From NCBI RefSeq assembly GCF_000516985.1, contig NW_006917097.1, positions 2,108,001-2,172,000 on the forward strand: a DNA stretch of 64,000 nt. The letters are read 5' to 3'. The stretch's first letter is position 1; the number at the start of each line of letters is the position of its first letter. The notes under the pieces were generated by a model. The model was not told the DNA's origin and made no database searches. It was given only the letters and a program-made list of their open reading frames with translations. The stretch is from Pestalotiopsis fici W106-1 (Eukaryota; Ascomycota; Sordariomycetes; Amphisphaeriales; Sporocadaceae). This document shows positions 44,792 to 55,531 of this stretch, one piece after another. The position numbers were made by a program, and so were the translations under genes.

Positions 44792-47365
44792 TCAGCCATC
44801 TCCCTCGCTGTCGTCATCTGCAAACATGTCCACTGCCCTCATCCTACGACGGGGCGGCCGCGCAGTCTTGTCCGCGGTTTCCGAGGGTTCCTTCGCAGGA
44901 GGCTCTTCATTTCCTTGCTGCAGTGGAGAGGATACTGCCACTGCTGACGGGTCTTTGGAAGTTGGCGGGTCTTTGGAAGTTGGCGGGTCTGGCTTGTCCT
45001 CTTCCATTGGCTCGCCGTCCATTTCTCCTTCGTCCTCCGACATGGGCTTTCCGTCGATATCACTGTCCATCAGGACGTCGCCATAATCTTCGTCCATGGC
45101 ATCGCCGTCAATTTCATCATCAACGTCCATATTCTCCGCGTTAGGGTCATAGCCAGCTCCTGACTCGATGCTGACCGGCTCGAACCCCTTGGTGGCTTCG
45201 GCACCGCCAGCCTCAACAGTTTTCCATCTGCCGCCGTTTCTCTTCCCAGCATCATCCTCATCTGCTGCTTGTTGTGTCTCGCTTGTCGCTTTTGCTGCCA
45301 GGCTGGGTGGGTTTTCGAAACTCTTGACGAATAGCTCCTGACCTTCGGCGGGAAACACGCACCAACCCTCCCAAAGGCTAAGTATGAGCCCAACACTGCG
45401 TTTCCACTTATCGGCTCTCAACCTGCCCCAACCGAGGCGCTCGGCCGTTTGTCCCAGGTACTCAAAGACTTTGCGTTCTCGTAATGCCGTTTCAAATAGC
45501 TGACGATACCGCCAGCTGTGTCGAACACCACTCGTTGCCGACGAAGATAGGATATCACTGACTACGTACAGGGCGACTAGACTTGCGGCGCTCGTATCAA
45601 GTTGTTCTCCATTGGCTGGTTTGTCCTTGTCGTCAGGTGCTGGCGTTGAAGGGCCCGACTCGCCAGTTTTGGCAGCTCCATCAGATTCCTGCTGTGGATT
45701 TTGATTGTGCTCAGGATTGGCAGACGTAAATCCAAATGGCTTCTGCACATTGGACACGATTAAGTCAACAATCTCATCGGCACCTCTACTTGAGTGCGTG
45801 ATGGCAAATGTGGTGATCCTGGCAATGTCGCCTTTGCGAATCCGGCCTAGTGTCGCAGGCAATCGGGCGAGAAGATGAACGAGCTTGGCCTTATCGAGAG
45901 GATTTAGGTATGTCGTCTCTGTTTCTCCTCCCGGACCACCATCATTCGGCTTGTGACCTTCGTCTTCATAATCCTCCTCGTCAGAAGAATTATACTCTGA
46001 CTCGGAGATGAATTCTTCAATATTTGTGGCGTATTCAAATGCCAAAGGCTTTTCGGGCGTTTTCCAGGCGTGGCTGCCCTCAAAGAGGGGCACAAACTTG
46101 CCGGGTTTTCCGCCGCGACTACGAACGCCTGTGATGACTTCCCATAGTCTCCATCTGTACCAAACACCGCCTTGACTGCGAGCGTCCCAGAGCCAGGCCC
46201 ATTTCTCTTCCCTCTGTACATCTGGCCGCGACATTAGGAGAGCTTCGAATTCAGGGCCATGCTCTAATACAGCCTCAATAACCTTGTGGATAAGCTGGAG
46301 TTGCTTGATATCCTTTGGGGCCTGGATAGGAACATGTAGTAAGCCTGATCTGTTCAACGGGGCCCCCGGTGGGCCGTAGGATGTAGGTGGTGCAAATCCA
46401 CGATGGGTTTGTTGATTGTTCTGATTATTTGGTAAAGCGACAGGTTTTGCACCAAATGGATGGGACGCAGTCGTTGATGTAATTGACGAGGTGGCTGTGG
46501 AAGCCGCAAGTGCAGACGACAAGTGACGATGTAATGATAAGTTGAACCCAAAGCCTAGGTATTTGCCCTGCAATAGACTGACGGCAGCATCAATGTCGGT
46601 CGCTGGTGTATCTGGAGATAATATCACAATGGCTGCCATTGATTTCCTTTCGTTAGAATTGGGTACTGATGGAGGAAGCACCTTGACGCTTTCAACGTTG
46701 AGGTTCGAGGGTATCATGGACTTGATGACAGCAGGCGATGTCCCTGGTGGCAGGTTGGCAAGTCTTAGCGTCGGCTTTGCAATGGCTCTCTCATCGGCTC
46801 GATCGGAGGCTCTCCCCTCAGCCTCGTCATCGCTCGTATCAAAAGCTTTGGCAACGCTCTTTGGGGCTGGCGCATCATATTGCCGGTCTTCTTCGTAACG
46901 TCCCATTCGGCCGCCTCTACCATCGTCGTCGCGTCGAAAACCATCCTCGAATCCCCGTTTCCGGCCATAGCTCGACGGGCTCGGCCCTAGACTGCCTGGG
47001 CCGCTCTTCGCATAGTTTGTCGGAGCAGGACCCAGGCTTCCAGGCCCGCTCTTGAGACCTGCCCCAAAATGTCTCTTTCCTGGCCCCGCGACGGGCGCGA
47101 AACCTCCTCTTCCAGGTCCTTGTGATCTACTGAACGGTGTGCCTGATCCGCCCCGGGCTATCGCGCTGATCTCGTCATCGCCGTCGTCTTCGTCGTCAAA
47201 GCTCTTGACAAAGCTTTCGTAGACGGCGGCAGTCTCGGCGGCTTCCCGCTTGCGCTTCGCTTCTCGGTCGGCTCTCTCCTTGTCGAAAGCGGATTGCTTG
47301 TGCGCCTTGGATAGTTTCGCTTCGACGTCGGGGAAGGAGTCCACGACCTTCTTGGACGAGGACAT
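44792..47365 (-). CDS. U2 snRNP-associated SURP protein (SR140/U2SURP-like)
   Basis: Intronless, 857 aa, ATG at 47365. Domain order matches human U2SURP: a Lys/Arg/Glu-rich N-terminal helix (FDKERADREAKRKREAAET), then a degenerate RNA-recognition motif (about 197-280: TLRLANLPPGTSPAVIKSMI to KYLGFGFNLSLHRHL). The SURP module is at about 353-410 (IKQLQLIHKVIEAVLEHGPEFEALLMSR to WYRWRLWEVITG), where LIHKVIE...GPEFE is the SURP signature. A CID-like domain follows at about 485-685 (NPLDKAKLVHLLARLPATLGRIRKGDIARITTFAI to VVSDIL and FETALRERKVFEYLG). The tail is acidic (DVDDEIDGDAMDEDYGDVLMDSDID). It should act in the nucleus in branch-site recognition with U2 snRNP. Two small internal duplications are visible: SGPGSLGP at 106 and 121, and PPTSKD twice near residue 795. 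Confidence 0.92.
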   Translation of the reverse strand: MSSSKKVVDSFPDVEAKLSKAHKQSAFDKERADREAKRKREAAETAAVYESFVKSFDDEDDGDDEISAIARGGSGTPFSRSQGPGRGGFAPVAGPGKRHFGAGLKSGPGSLGPAPTNYAKSGPGSLGPSPSSYGRKRGFEDGFRRDDDGRGGRMGRYEEDRQYDAPAPKSVAKAFDTSDDEAEGRASDRADERAIAKPTLRLANLPPGTSPAVIKSMIPSNLNVESVKVLPPSVPNSNERKSMAAIVILSPDTPATDIDAAVSLLQGKYLGFGFNLSLHRHLSSALAASTATSSITSTTASHPFGAKPVALPNNQNNQQTHRGFAPPTSYGPPGAPLNRSGLLHVPIQAPKDIKQLQLIHKVIEAVLEHGPEFEALLMSRPDVQREEKWAWLWDARSQGGVWYRWRLWEVITGVRSRGGKPGKFVPLFEGSHAWKTPEKPLAFEYATNIEEFISESEYNSSDEEDYEDEGHKPNDGGPGGETETTYLNPLDKAKLVHLLARLPATLGRIRKGDIARITTFAITHSSRGADEIVDLIVSNVQKPFGFTSANPEHNQNPQQESDGAAKTGESGPSTPAPDDKDKPANGEQLDTSAASLVALYVVSDILSSSATSGVRHSWRYRQLFETALRERKVFEYLGQTAERLGWGRLRADKWKRSVGLILSLWEGWCVFPAEGQELFVKSFENPPSLAAKATSETQQAADEDDAGKRNGGRWKTVEAGGAEATKGFEPVSIESGAGYDPNAENMDVDDEIDGDAMDEDYGDVLMDSDIDGKPMSEDEGEMDGEPMEEDKPDPPTSKDPPTSKDPSAVAVSSPLQQGNEEPPAKEPSETADKTARPPRRRMRAVDMFADDDSEGDG

Positions 47366-48622
47366 GATTCAAGACTATCGTCTAACAGGCGCAGAGAGGG
47401 CGGAGGTAGAAAGTGAGAGTCAGTTTGCCATACAGGACTCAATTACTCCTGCTCGACCCGTAAGATCTCGTGGAGAGCAAGTTCTTTGAACCGGACCAAT
47501 CGATTGCCTTTCAAGCTAGCCCGGATCGTTGATCACTCTGAAGTACATGGAGCTGAATGTTGTTGAGGAAATGGCATGGCGACAAGGCTTTAAGGAAATG
47601 CTAATGATGCACACGTTGTGTTAACGAAGCTGCGGTTTCTTAGCTGTGGTACATCAATGTAAGCTGTCGACAACATTGAACGGCGGCCTGTCAAGTGCTA
47701 ACTAACCAAGCTCAACGCGACCAACCGGATATCCACCAAAAGGTCCGTGCTCTAGCACATGGGTTTTATGTAGAACTAATAACACCCAGCCAACACATTT
47801 TATACTTCGATTATACAACAGAAGCCTCAAAGTGATTTTACCAGCTTTTTCCATAAGTTTAATATCTTCCTAAAGTCTAGATATTGAAACTGTTAACAGA
47901 TATATTTCATAATCATGTATCCGAGAAGACTACTGCCATTTGGTGCGACTACCTTACGTAACATGGCCTCTCAGGTGCAGTCGTTTTAATGCCAAGTCAA
48001 AAAGTGTTTCCAGCCCAAAAACCGTTCCCACTGGAGAGCATAGCTTGCCCTGGTGCTGAGCGAAGCGACGGTGAAATCAAGCAGTATCGAGCCTTGACAA
48101 GAGTCCATATTGCGATCATGTTACTAATACATTAAAAATTACTGGGTTTCAATCAAACATGACAGAACCTCTTGTTGGGAAGCTCATGAATCTTGTCAGG
48201 TTGGCCACTGGTAAACGGGATCCGCCGCAACTGAAGACTTAAACACGCATCCGATCCACATGCATCCGATATCGTCGTCTACTAGCTCGTCTTATCTCAA
48301 AAAAACGAACGATTTTTTCTTCTCCATTGGCTCCAGTAATGGGGAATATCAGGGCATTATTTCCGTACTGTATGTACACTCTTCTGTCCCATGGTTATCA
48401 TCGGAACGAGCCTGAGTTTTGGGACTATTATAGACTTGACTAAAAGCCAATTAAACGGGTCTTGATTCGTATATCGCTTCCTACATTTGACAGGTATATG
48501 CGCACGCATTCATTAGGCATAACAAGCCTTGGTTTTGGTCTATTTCATTTTTATTATATACTGCCCAGTTCATTTGAGTTTTATTTGATTTGAAATCGCA
48601 AGAATAATAGCGTCACCTAAAC
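47366..48622. other. Divergent intergenic 1.3 kb, two promoters
   Basis: Separates the start codons of the U2SURP-like gene and the FAD oxidase gene, so it must hold both promoters. The stretch 47750-48600 is AT-rich. No other gene is seen. Confidence 0.6.
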
Positions 48623-50035
48623 ATGGCAGAGTCGTCTTCTTCCTTCACACCGCCCTCATCTATCCTCATTGTCGGCTCGGGCGTTTTCGGCCTGTCCACG
48701 GCCTACGCCCTCACCAAACGCACGGCATGGTCTAAGACGCAGATCACGGTGCTGGACCGGGCCTACGGCGACCAGCAGCAGCAGCGCTTCCCGTCTCACG
48801 ATGCGAGCAGCATGGACTCGTCGCGCATCGTCCGCGCCGACTATGCGGATCAGGCCTACACCAAGCTGGCCGCCGCGGCCCAGGACGAGTGGCGCAAGCC
48901 CGGTCCCAACTCCTGGGGCGGCGAGGGCCGTTACGCCGAGACCGGCTTCGTCATCTGCGCCGACCAGGGGCCCGAGGTCCTGGCCGACGGCGTCACCAAG
49001 ACGGGATTGGGGTACGCCAAGAGCGCCTACATCAATGCCGTCGAGCTCGAGGGCCGCCATCAGATTGTTGAGCTGGACTCGCCCGAGAAGATTGCCCTGG
49101 CAAGCGGCACCGGCGCCCCCTTTGGCGACTGGGGCTACCTAAACAAGAGAAGCGGCTGGGCCAATGCTGAGAAGAGCATGGCCTGGCTCTACGACCGCGT
49201 CGTGGAGACTGGTCGGGTCAAGTTTGTAGGCGCCACGGTAGACAGGCTCGAGGTCCATGGCAAGAGAGTCACGGGTGCGAAGCTTGGTGATGGCACGACA
49301 CTGAGGGCTGAGCTCGTCGTCGTGGCTGCGGGCGCCTGGAGTCCTAGCCTGGTAGACCTCAGAGGCCATGCGGTAGCGACGGGGCAATGTCTCGCGTACA
49401 CGCCCATCAGTGATCGGGAGCAGGAGAGACTGGCCAACGTGCCCGTTTTGATGAATATGACGCAGTCGACCTTTATGATCACCCCAAGTAACAACATGGT
49501 CAAAATTGGCCGCCATGCGTACGGTTATATAAATCCTCGGAAAATCACTTCGGCGCTAGTGGTGCCGGCCAAGGCAGGAGAGTCCAACTTCCCAGAGATT
49601 ACCGTCTCGCAACCATACACACACGTGGACGACTCCAAGATCTGGGTCCCTGCCGAAGGTGAGCGGGATCTGAGGACGGGACTTCGGAGAATGGTACCAT
49701 GGCCCGACTTGATGGATCGGCCATGGACGCACAGTCGCATCTGCTGGTATACAGACACTGCAACAGGCGACTTTCTAATTACATACCACCCGCACTGGGA
49801 CGGTCTCTTCGTTGCCACGGGTGGCAGCGGGCACGGATTCAAATTTCTTCCCGTGCTTGGCGACAAGATTGCCGACACAATCGAAAGAAATTACCCGTTA
49901 GACTTCAAGGACAAGTGGAGTTGGAAGCAGCCAGAGGATATTGAGAAGCAAATCATCACCGAGGATGGCAGCCGAGGTGGCAAGGTAGGGCTCATCCTCA
50001 TGAATGAGCTCCAAAAGAATGGTTCTCGCCTATAA
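48623..50035 (+). CDS. FAD-dependent amino-acid oxidase, saccharopine/pipecolate/fructosyl-amino-acid type, predicted peroxisomal
   Basis: Intronless, 470 aa, ATG at 48623. It belongs to the DAO/monomeric sarcosine oxidase family. The Rossmann motif is SSILIVGSGVFGLSTAYAL (12-30), followed by the acidic strand end TVLDRA. SSRIVRADYAD is the family's active-site arginine-containing segment. RICWYTDTATGDFLITYHP has Cys374 in the position that binds the flavin covalently in this family. GGSGHGFKFLPVLGDKIADTI is the C-terminal FAD loop. The protein ends NGSRL, and SRL is a good peroxisomal type 1 signal, as expected for an H2O2-producing oxidase. Known relatives oxidise L-pipecolate, L-saccharopine (S. 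pombe Fap1/Fap2) or fructosyl amino acids; sequence alone does not decide between them. It is divergent from the U2SURP-like gene and convergent with TBP. Confidence 0.9.
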   Translation: MAESSSSFTPPSSILIVGSGVFGLSTAYALTKRTAWSKTQITVLDRAYGDQQQQRFPSHDASSMDSSRIVRADYADQAYTKLAAAAQDEWRKPGPNSWGGEGRYAETGFVICADQGPEVLADGVTKTGLGYAKSAYINAVELEGRHQIVELDSPEKIALASGTGAPFGDWGYLNKRSGWANAEKSMAWLYDRVVETGRVKFVGATVDRLEVHGKRVTGAKLGDGTTLRAELVVVAAGAWSPSLVDLRGHAVATGQCLAYTPISDREQERLANVPVLMNMTQSTFMITPSNNMVKIGRHAYGYINPRKITSALVVPAKAGESNFPEITVSQPYTHVDDSKIWVPAEGERDLRTGLRRMVPWPDLMDRPWTHSRICWYTDTATGDFLITYHPHWDGLFVATGGSGHGFKFLPVLGDKIADTIERNYPLDFKDKWSWKQPEDIEKQIITEDGSRGGKVGLILMNELQKNGSRL

Positions 50036-51284
50036 GTGTCTTGGACAAATACATTTGATTATCTAAGGAAAAGGGATAGGTGAGCGCATTATTTGGTACG
50101 ATGGCGGTGACCATTACGATGCGAATAAGGATTTAGGCTTCCCTGAGCACATGCAGCTCACAGAAAGCCAGATGGAGTGCCGTACAAATATACGAGACTC
50201 AAACACAGCGGATTGTCAGTGTCGAATGTACCAGAGCTATCAAAAGAGGGTCTCCAAGATCATTAGGAATCAATTACCAAAGCAAACAATACGCAGTCAT
50301 CATGAGTATGAGTGATTCTGTAGCAAAGATGTGTGTACTAATTTATTGCTCATCAGCAGACATGAGGCAGTTCACGTTATAATTAGTAAGCATCGCCCAA
50401 ACCAAGAAGTATGAGAGAGTTACCTCGCAGATGATCAAGATTCAAGCATTTCCCTTATCTCGCTCACTCTCATATCAATTTACTTTCAGTTTTATTCAAT
50501 CATGTCGCTTATGAACTAGGAGAACTGCTTGTTTTTAGCAGCGTAAAATTATCCCAGTTCACCCGAGTAATTACAATATCCCATACAATGCTTATGCTTG
50601 ATGTTAACCACAACATGCACTTTCACGTTAGACAAAGACAAAGACTCTTCAGACTGTTCGCGATGGTGATGTATTCATGCCCTAGAGCCAACAAAACCGC
50701 GACGTATGCTTTTACTTGTTTTCTGTTCATGGCTGGGCCAGCTACGGAAACATGGGCGAGTGCATGTGGGAGTTGAATGCATCCGCCAAGGCCAGGCATC
50801 TCAGCCGGGACGTCCACCAGTGTGAGTATTTCATCTGTGACTCAGTGTATGTTTTCCGTTAACTGCTGCTTCCCCACTCGTCATCCATTCCGTGCTTATC
50901 TTCCGTGGGTATGCGCCACTTCTACCACCTCAAATCGTGGCTCTCTTGTGCATGTTTGTTTATATCTTCTTTGTGTCGAATTAGAGCAATATCACCGAGG
51001 AGCGCATGTGCTCTCCATGATGCAGTGCGCAAATCAATCTATGTGGACTAGGGACCAAGCGAATTTTCTGGTCCAGTCCAAAATCCAGCCGCCATGCCAA
51101 ATGAAACGCCGTTGCGATGCAGAAACTTGAAATGATACAGACACAGAGGCTCAAGCATCAGGTCATGTCAAGACGCTGATGGTATGAGTCTGTGTCGGGG
51201 GGAATTCGTGATCTCGTTATTGGTGATCGAACTCTTACAAGCACTTTGGAGGTCGGAAAGTGCAGGGGTGGGGGTGTGCCAGGC
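50036..51284. other. Convergent intergenic 1.2 kb, no gene seen
   Basis: 3' flanks of the FAD oxidase and TBP genes. Frames at 50588-50817 and 50777-51130 are short and unmatched. Confidence 0.6.
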
Positions 51285-52240
51285 CTAAACCTTGCGGAAA
51301 TCTTGCAAGACAGGGTACATCATCTCAAAGGCTTGGTAAATTTCCTGGGAAATGTTAGTCAAAATTCGTGTTGTCACATTGGATAGATGTCACATACCTC
51401 TCTGACTTTGGCACCCGTCAGGACGATCTTGCCAGAAACAAAGATGAGCAAGACGACCTTGGGCTTGATCATGCGGTAGATGAGACCGGGGAACAATTCA
51501 GGCTCGTAGGAGCTGAAGTTGTGGTGGCGCGAAGCCAAACCTTCAAGACGAATGGGGAACTTGATGTCGCAACTGCCGACAATGTTCTGAATCTTGAAAT
51601 CAGTGAACTTGGCGTTGAAGCCAAGCTTCTGGATAATTCGGGCATATTTGCGCGAAGCAAGCTTGCTGTCGTCCTCAGACTTGGCACCGGTGACGACCAT
51701 CTTGCCAGAGGCAAAGATAAGAGCGGTGGTCTTGGGTTCACGGATACGCATAATGACGGCAGCGAAACGCTGAACAGTGTTAGCAACCTTCATGTGCAGC
51801 CAAGCGGGGTGATAGTGCATGACCCCGCGCTACTGAAGCTTACCTTGGGGTTGTACTCAGCATTGCGGGCGTGCAGAGCAATGGTCTTCAGATCCAAGCG
51901 GCAGTCCAAGTTGACAGTAGCCACAATGTTCCTTTAATGACAATGCATGTGAGCACAGAGTGCAACAATGACCAAGGACTTGTCATCAAGGTAATACATA
52001 CTGAAGGGTAGGTGTCAAACCACTACCACCTTGAGTTGCAGCAGGAGTGGCAGCCGGGGTTGCGGGAGTCACTCCAGCACCATTGACAGCACCAGCAGGT
52101 TGGCCGTTGGTAGGTCGCTTGGCAGGGTCGCTGGCAGGGGGAGTGAGCTCATGCGCACCGCCAGGGAACGACAGTGAACCCGGGGCCGTGAAGGCCATGG
52201 CCTGCGCGGCAGTAGCGGGGTGAGTCTGAATACCCTCCAT
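51285..52240 (-). CDS. spt15: TATA-box-binding protein (TBP)
   Basis: CDS complement(join(51285..51344, 51398..51769, 51844..51931, 52002..52240)), 252 aa; introns of 53, 74 and 70 nt. TBP is the DNA-binding subunit of TFIID and is also used by SL1/TFIIIB. The N-terminus (about 80 aa) is a species-specific Ala/Pro/Gly/Thr-rich linker. The conserved saddle begins [31 protein letters not shown] and continues [36 protein letters not shown] for the first repeat. [21 protein letters not shown] to [22 protein letters not shown] is the second repeat. It ends [19 protein letters not shown]. The phenylalanines that kink DNA are present (ALIFASG, LLIFVSG). The frame extends 7 codons upstream of 52240 without another ATG, so this start is secure. 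Confidence 0.98.
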
Positions 52241-55200
52241 GATGTCCGAGACAGATATCACGCTAGGTGTTCAATTGGATAGAGAAGAGCAGATCTAGAT
52301 GTCTGATTAGAGTTGAGTTTGGGACGAACGGGTGCAGAGAATAGAAGGTGTGTGGTTGCGACTAGCAGGAAGGTTTGACGGGTGCTGTGCTAGGTATGAA
52401 TTCCAAGAAAAGATGCCTCAATAAATTTTGGAGATGGTTTGTGGTGGTTTCAGCTCGACGACGACCCCGTTGCTCAGTAAAACGACGAAGACGACGCCCG
52501 AGATGGTGGGGCGATATGCAAACGGGGATGTTGCAGCTTCAGTGGGTCCGGGGAAGGCGCGCCAGGTGAAGCAAAACCCGCCGCCCAGCGACAACGAACA
52601 ATGCTCCAAAGACGCTTACAATTGGATTGGGCAGTACAAGATGGCGTAATCACTGGGAAAGATGGATATGGGCATCATTGGTGCGGAGAGACAAAAGAGA
52701 AATTGCCTTACCAAATGGCGTGCAGGAGATGAACAAGTCAATGTCTCCCCAACACAGCAAGAGCTGCTCGGCCTGATGGATAGCTGATGGAGTGGTTGAC
52801 GAAAAGTATCAAACCACGAAAGAGCACACACACGTTTTTGATAATACGAGGCGTGAGGTCGAATACGAAAAGAACGCTGACGATGTCGTCGAGGTATCGG
52901 GTTTGATGCGGTGCGACAAAGACGGCGGCAGCGACTCGAATCGGATCCTTCCCTCACTTTGGGATTTTCTTTAATTCTTTTGGGGTCTTGTCTACAGGAG
53001 CGGGAATCTTCTTTAGCAGCACGGCACCGTGACCTGTGCAGCAGCGGGACGCGTGAAGAAGATTGTGAGATGGACGAGAGAAGACGGTCGTCGGTCTCTG
53101 CGACTGCTCGGGTCTAAATGTCGTAGCGACGACAATAAGGATCGGAAAGACTGGGAACGGCTTCTCTAGTACAGAGAAGGGTCGTCGGGAGAAGTAGGTC
53201 TTTGTCGATTGTCCTTGCCAAGGCTGGAAAGAGAACAGATGGACGAGCGCAGGACTGGATAATTAATGAATGCAAAGTGTGACGTCAAGTGACGAATGGG
53301 GGGGGTTGGGTTGGCTTTGTTGTCTGTGATGAACAATATCGCCGGATGCGTACACAACTGCCGGTCACCACAGTGAATTAAAGTGGAGATATTGGAAGGT
53401 GGTATCTGGGAGGGCAGGTGACAAATAAAAAAGGCCAGACGTATTGGCAGGTTGGCAGCTGGCAATACGTGAGGCTAGGTCGGTCGGGGAATCCGCGCAG
53501 GAGGTTCAAAAAAATTTTGAAATGAGGGGGAAGCCGACCTTCTTATAATCTCGGGCCCCAGGACCGCCGCCAGCCGTTTCTAAGGCATCGACGCCCCCCT
53601 CGTGTGGCGGGAGTCCATAAATTTGAACCAATCCTGCCATGTGCGTGAGCGCGCTAGTTTAGCGTCGGCCAATAAGACCTCGGCATCGGGCCCCTATCTG
53701 CTCCTAATTTGTTTTTTTTTTTCTCTTCCTTGCATCGCAGTCCCCAGGTGTTCCGACAAGTCTCGCCGCGTTGCTAGGGCTCCCTCTTCCACTGTACGAC
53801 ACATGCCAGCCAGTCCAAGTGTCTCCCTAGGCCACAGTCCCTCTCCATCCAGGGAGGGGGGTCCGTCCAGTCCAGTCCAGTCAATCCAGGGCCACTGGTC
53901 AACGCAGAAGTGCCCTCAAACGACCAAGATCATGCATCGGCATGGCATGGCATGGCATGCTGCTGCCAATGTCCATCCGTTGCCCTACCTGAGCCACTCA
54001 CCTCTGGGATACGCAATCGTCGCGGCCGCTTGTTTGTGTGCATGCACCCTGAAAGAATTGCTGCGACTGAGGAAGCGAACGAACGAGTGTTTGCAAGCAT
54101 CCAGTCTGTTGCCTCGGCTGAAGGAGTAGGGAGAAAGAAGATGAAAAGTCAAAAGAAGAGTTTTCGCACCCACCGCTTGACATTGGTTAAAGTGCACCAC
54201 TGAGTCGCATGGCATCACGACTCGCTGGCGCCGGTGTGGTCGAAGTGATAAGAAAAAATTTCTCCCTCTCCCTTCCCACTCTCTTTTTGGTGGTTGGTTG
54301 ACCAGGTAAGTGCCGGGTTAGAGAAGTGTACGAAGGTGAGAGGAGAAGAAAAGGTTTGAAATGGAACTGCATCGAGGGCGACCTTGTTTCTTTGGTGCCA
54401 TTCCAGTGCGCACTGTGGCTAATGAGATACTAGCCAAAAGTCCGGTGCTGCCGCTGGAAGCCAATCAAAAGCAAGCTTCTCGGATGGATCTCAGAGAGCG
54501 CATCCGCTGAAACACTTGCCCCTCCCATCTCCCTCGTTTTTTTTTATTTAATTTTTTTTCTTTCTCATTCTTGCTCTTTTTGGCTAATGCCTGGGCTGTC
54601 TCTGCCTCAGCGGCGTCCTTGGCTTTCTGGGACTTTACCAACCCGAACGAACCAAAGAATCAAACGCACACAAAGACATCTCCGTCACATCGCATCGCAT
54701 CGCCTCGCGTTGTCATATCATCACCACCCTCTTCCCGTGCTCAGATGCAACCTGGGGATACAAGACAATGACTGCTGCGGCGAGCGACACAAGTCTTTCA
54801 TACTTTACTACAAGCTTCGTACTCTTGTGTTTGTTTTGATGATCCGCTCTGGTTGCAAAGTGTGCGACTTCTTGTATTGAGAAGAGCAATTTCCACCATT
54901 CCGCGCCGCGCCTCCTGTCAAAACACATATCTCGACCAGCAGAGGGGGAAAAAAAAGTGCTTGGCTTGAGGCGGCTTGATAGGGTTCTTTTGCTTTCCTT
55001 CCCCCCCGTCACTACACTATTCCGTCGTTGCCCCCCGGGAACGGGCCCTGGTTTTCATCATTTCCGAGATACATGAAAACGACTTTTTACGCCATGGTCT
55101 ATTACATTCTGGTAATGCACAACGGATCAGATTTTTTTAACTCCTCCTTCCCTTTATCGCCCCCAAGAAAAACTCTTCCTTCCTCACGCCTTGCCCAAGA

Positions 55201-55509
55201 TCAACAGTTAGACAAGTCTCCTACGATGTCAGTCATCTGGTCGACGTGTCTGCTCTGACGCACGCGCAGTGGTACTATTGGGTTCTGACAGGTTCTTGCG
55301 CATCCACTTCTTTCGCCTGTCTAGGCCATCGAGATGCTAGGTCCTGACTGGCTCGACTCTCTCCAGGATCCATCGCTGCCAGTGTCTCGAATGGCCGACA
55401 AGTCGCGGGTGGGTACTCGTAAGCAAGGTTTCATCATGACCGGCAATCAGCTCATTTCCCAGGAGCACCACCCCTGTGGAAACCTTGGTTCTCTCTGGAG
55501 AAGGAAGAG

Positions 55510-55531
55510 AAAAAAAAAAAAAAAAAAAAAA
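55510..55531 (+). repeat. A22 homopolymer tract
   Basis: Twenty-two A in a row, followed 170 nt later by A17 at 55704-55720. Paired A tracts can be tails of old retroposed copies, but no target duplication or source gene is recognisable. Confidence 0.7.

Noticed and set aside
53602..54129. 175-codon plus frame with a hydrophobic segment
   Set aside because: Arises over simple repeats (GGCAT, CCAGT); composition is not protein-like and there is no known domain.
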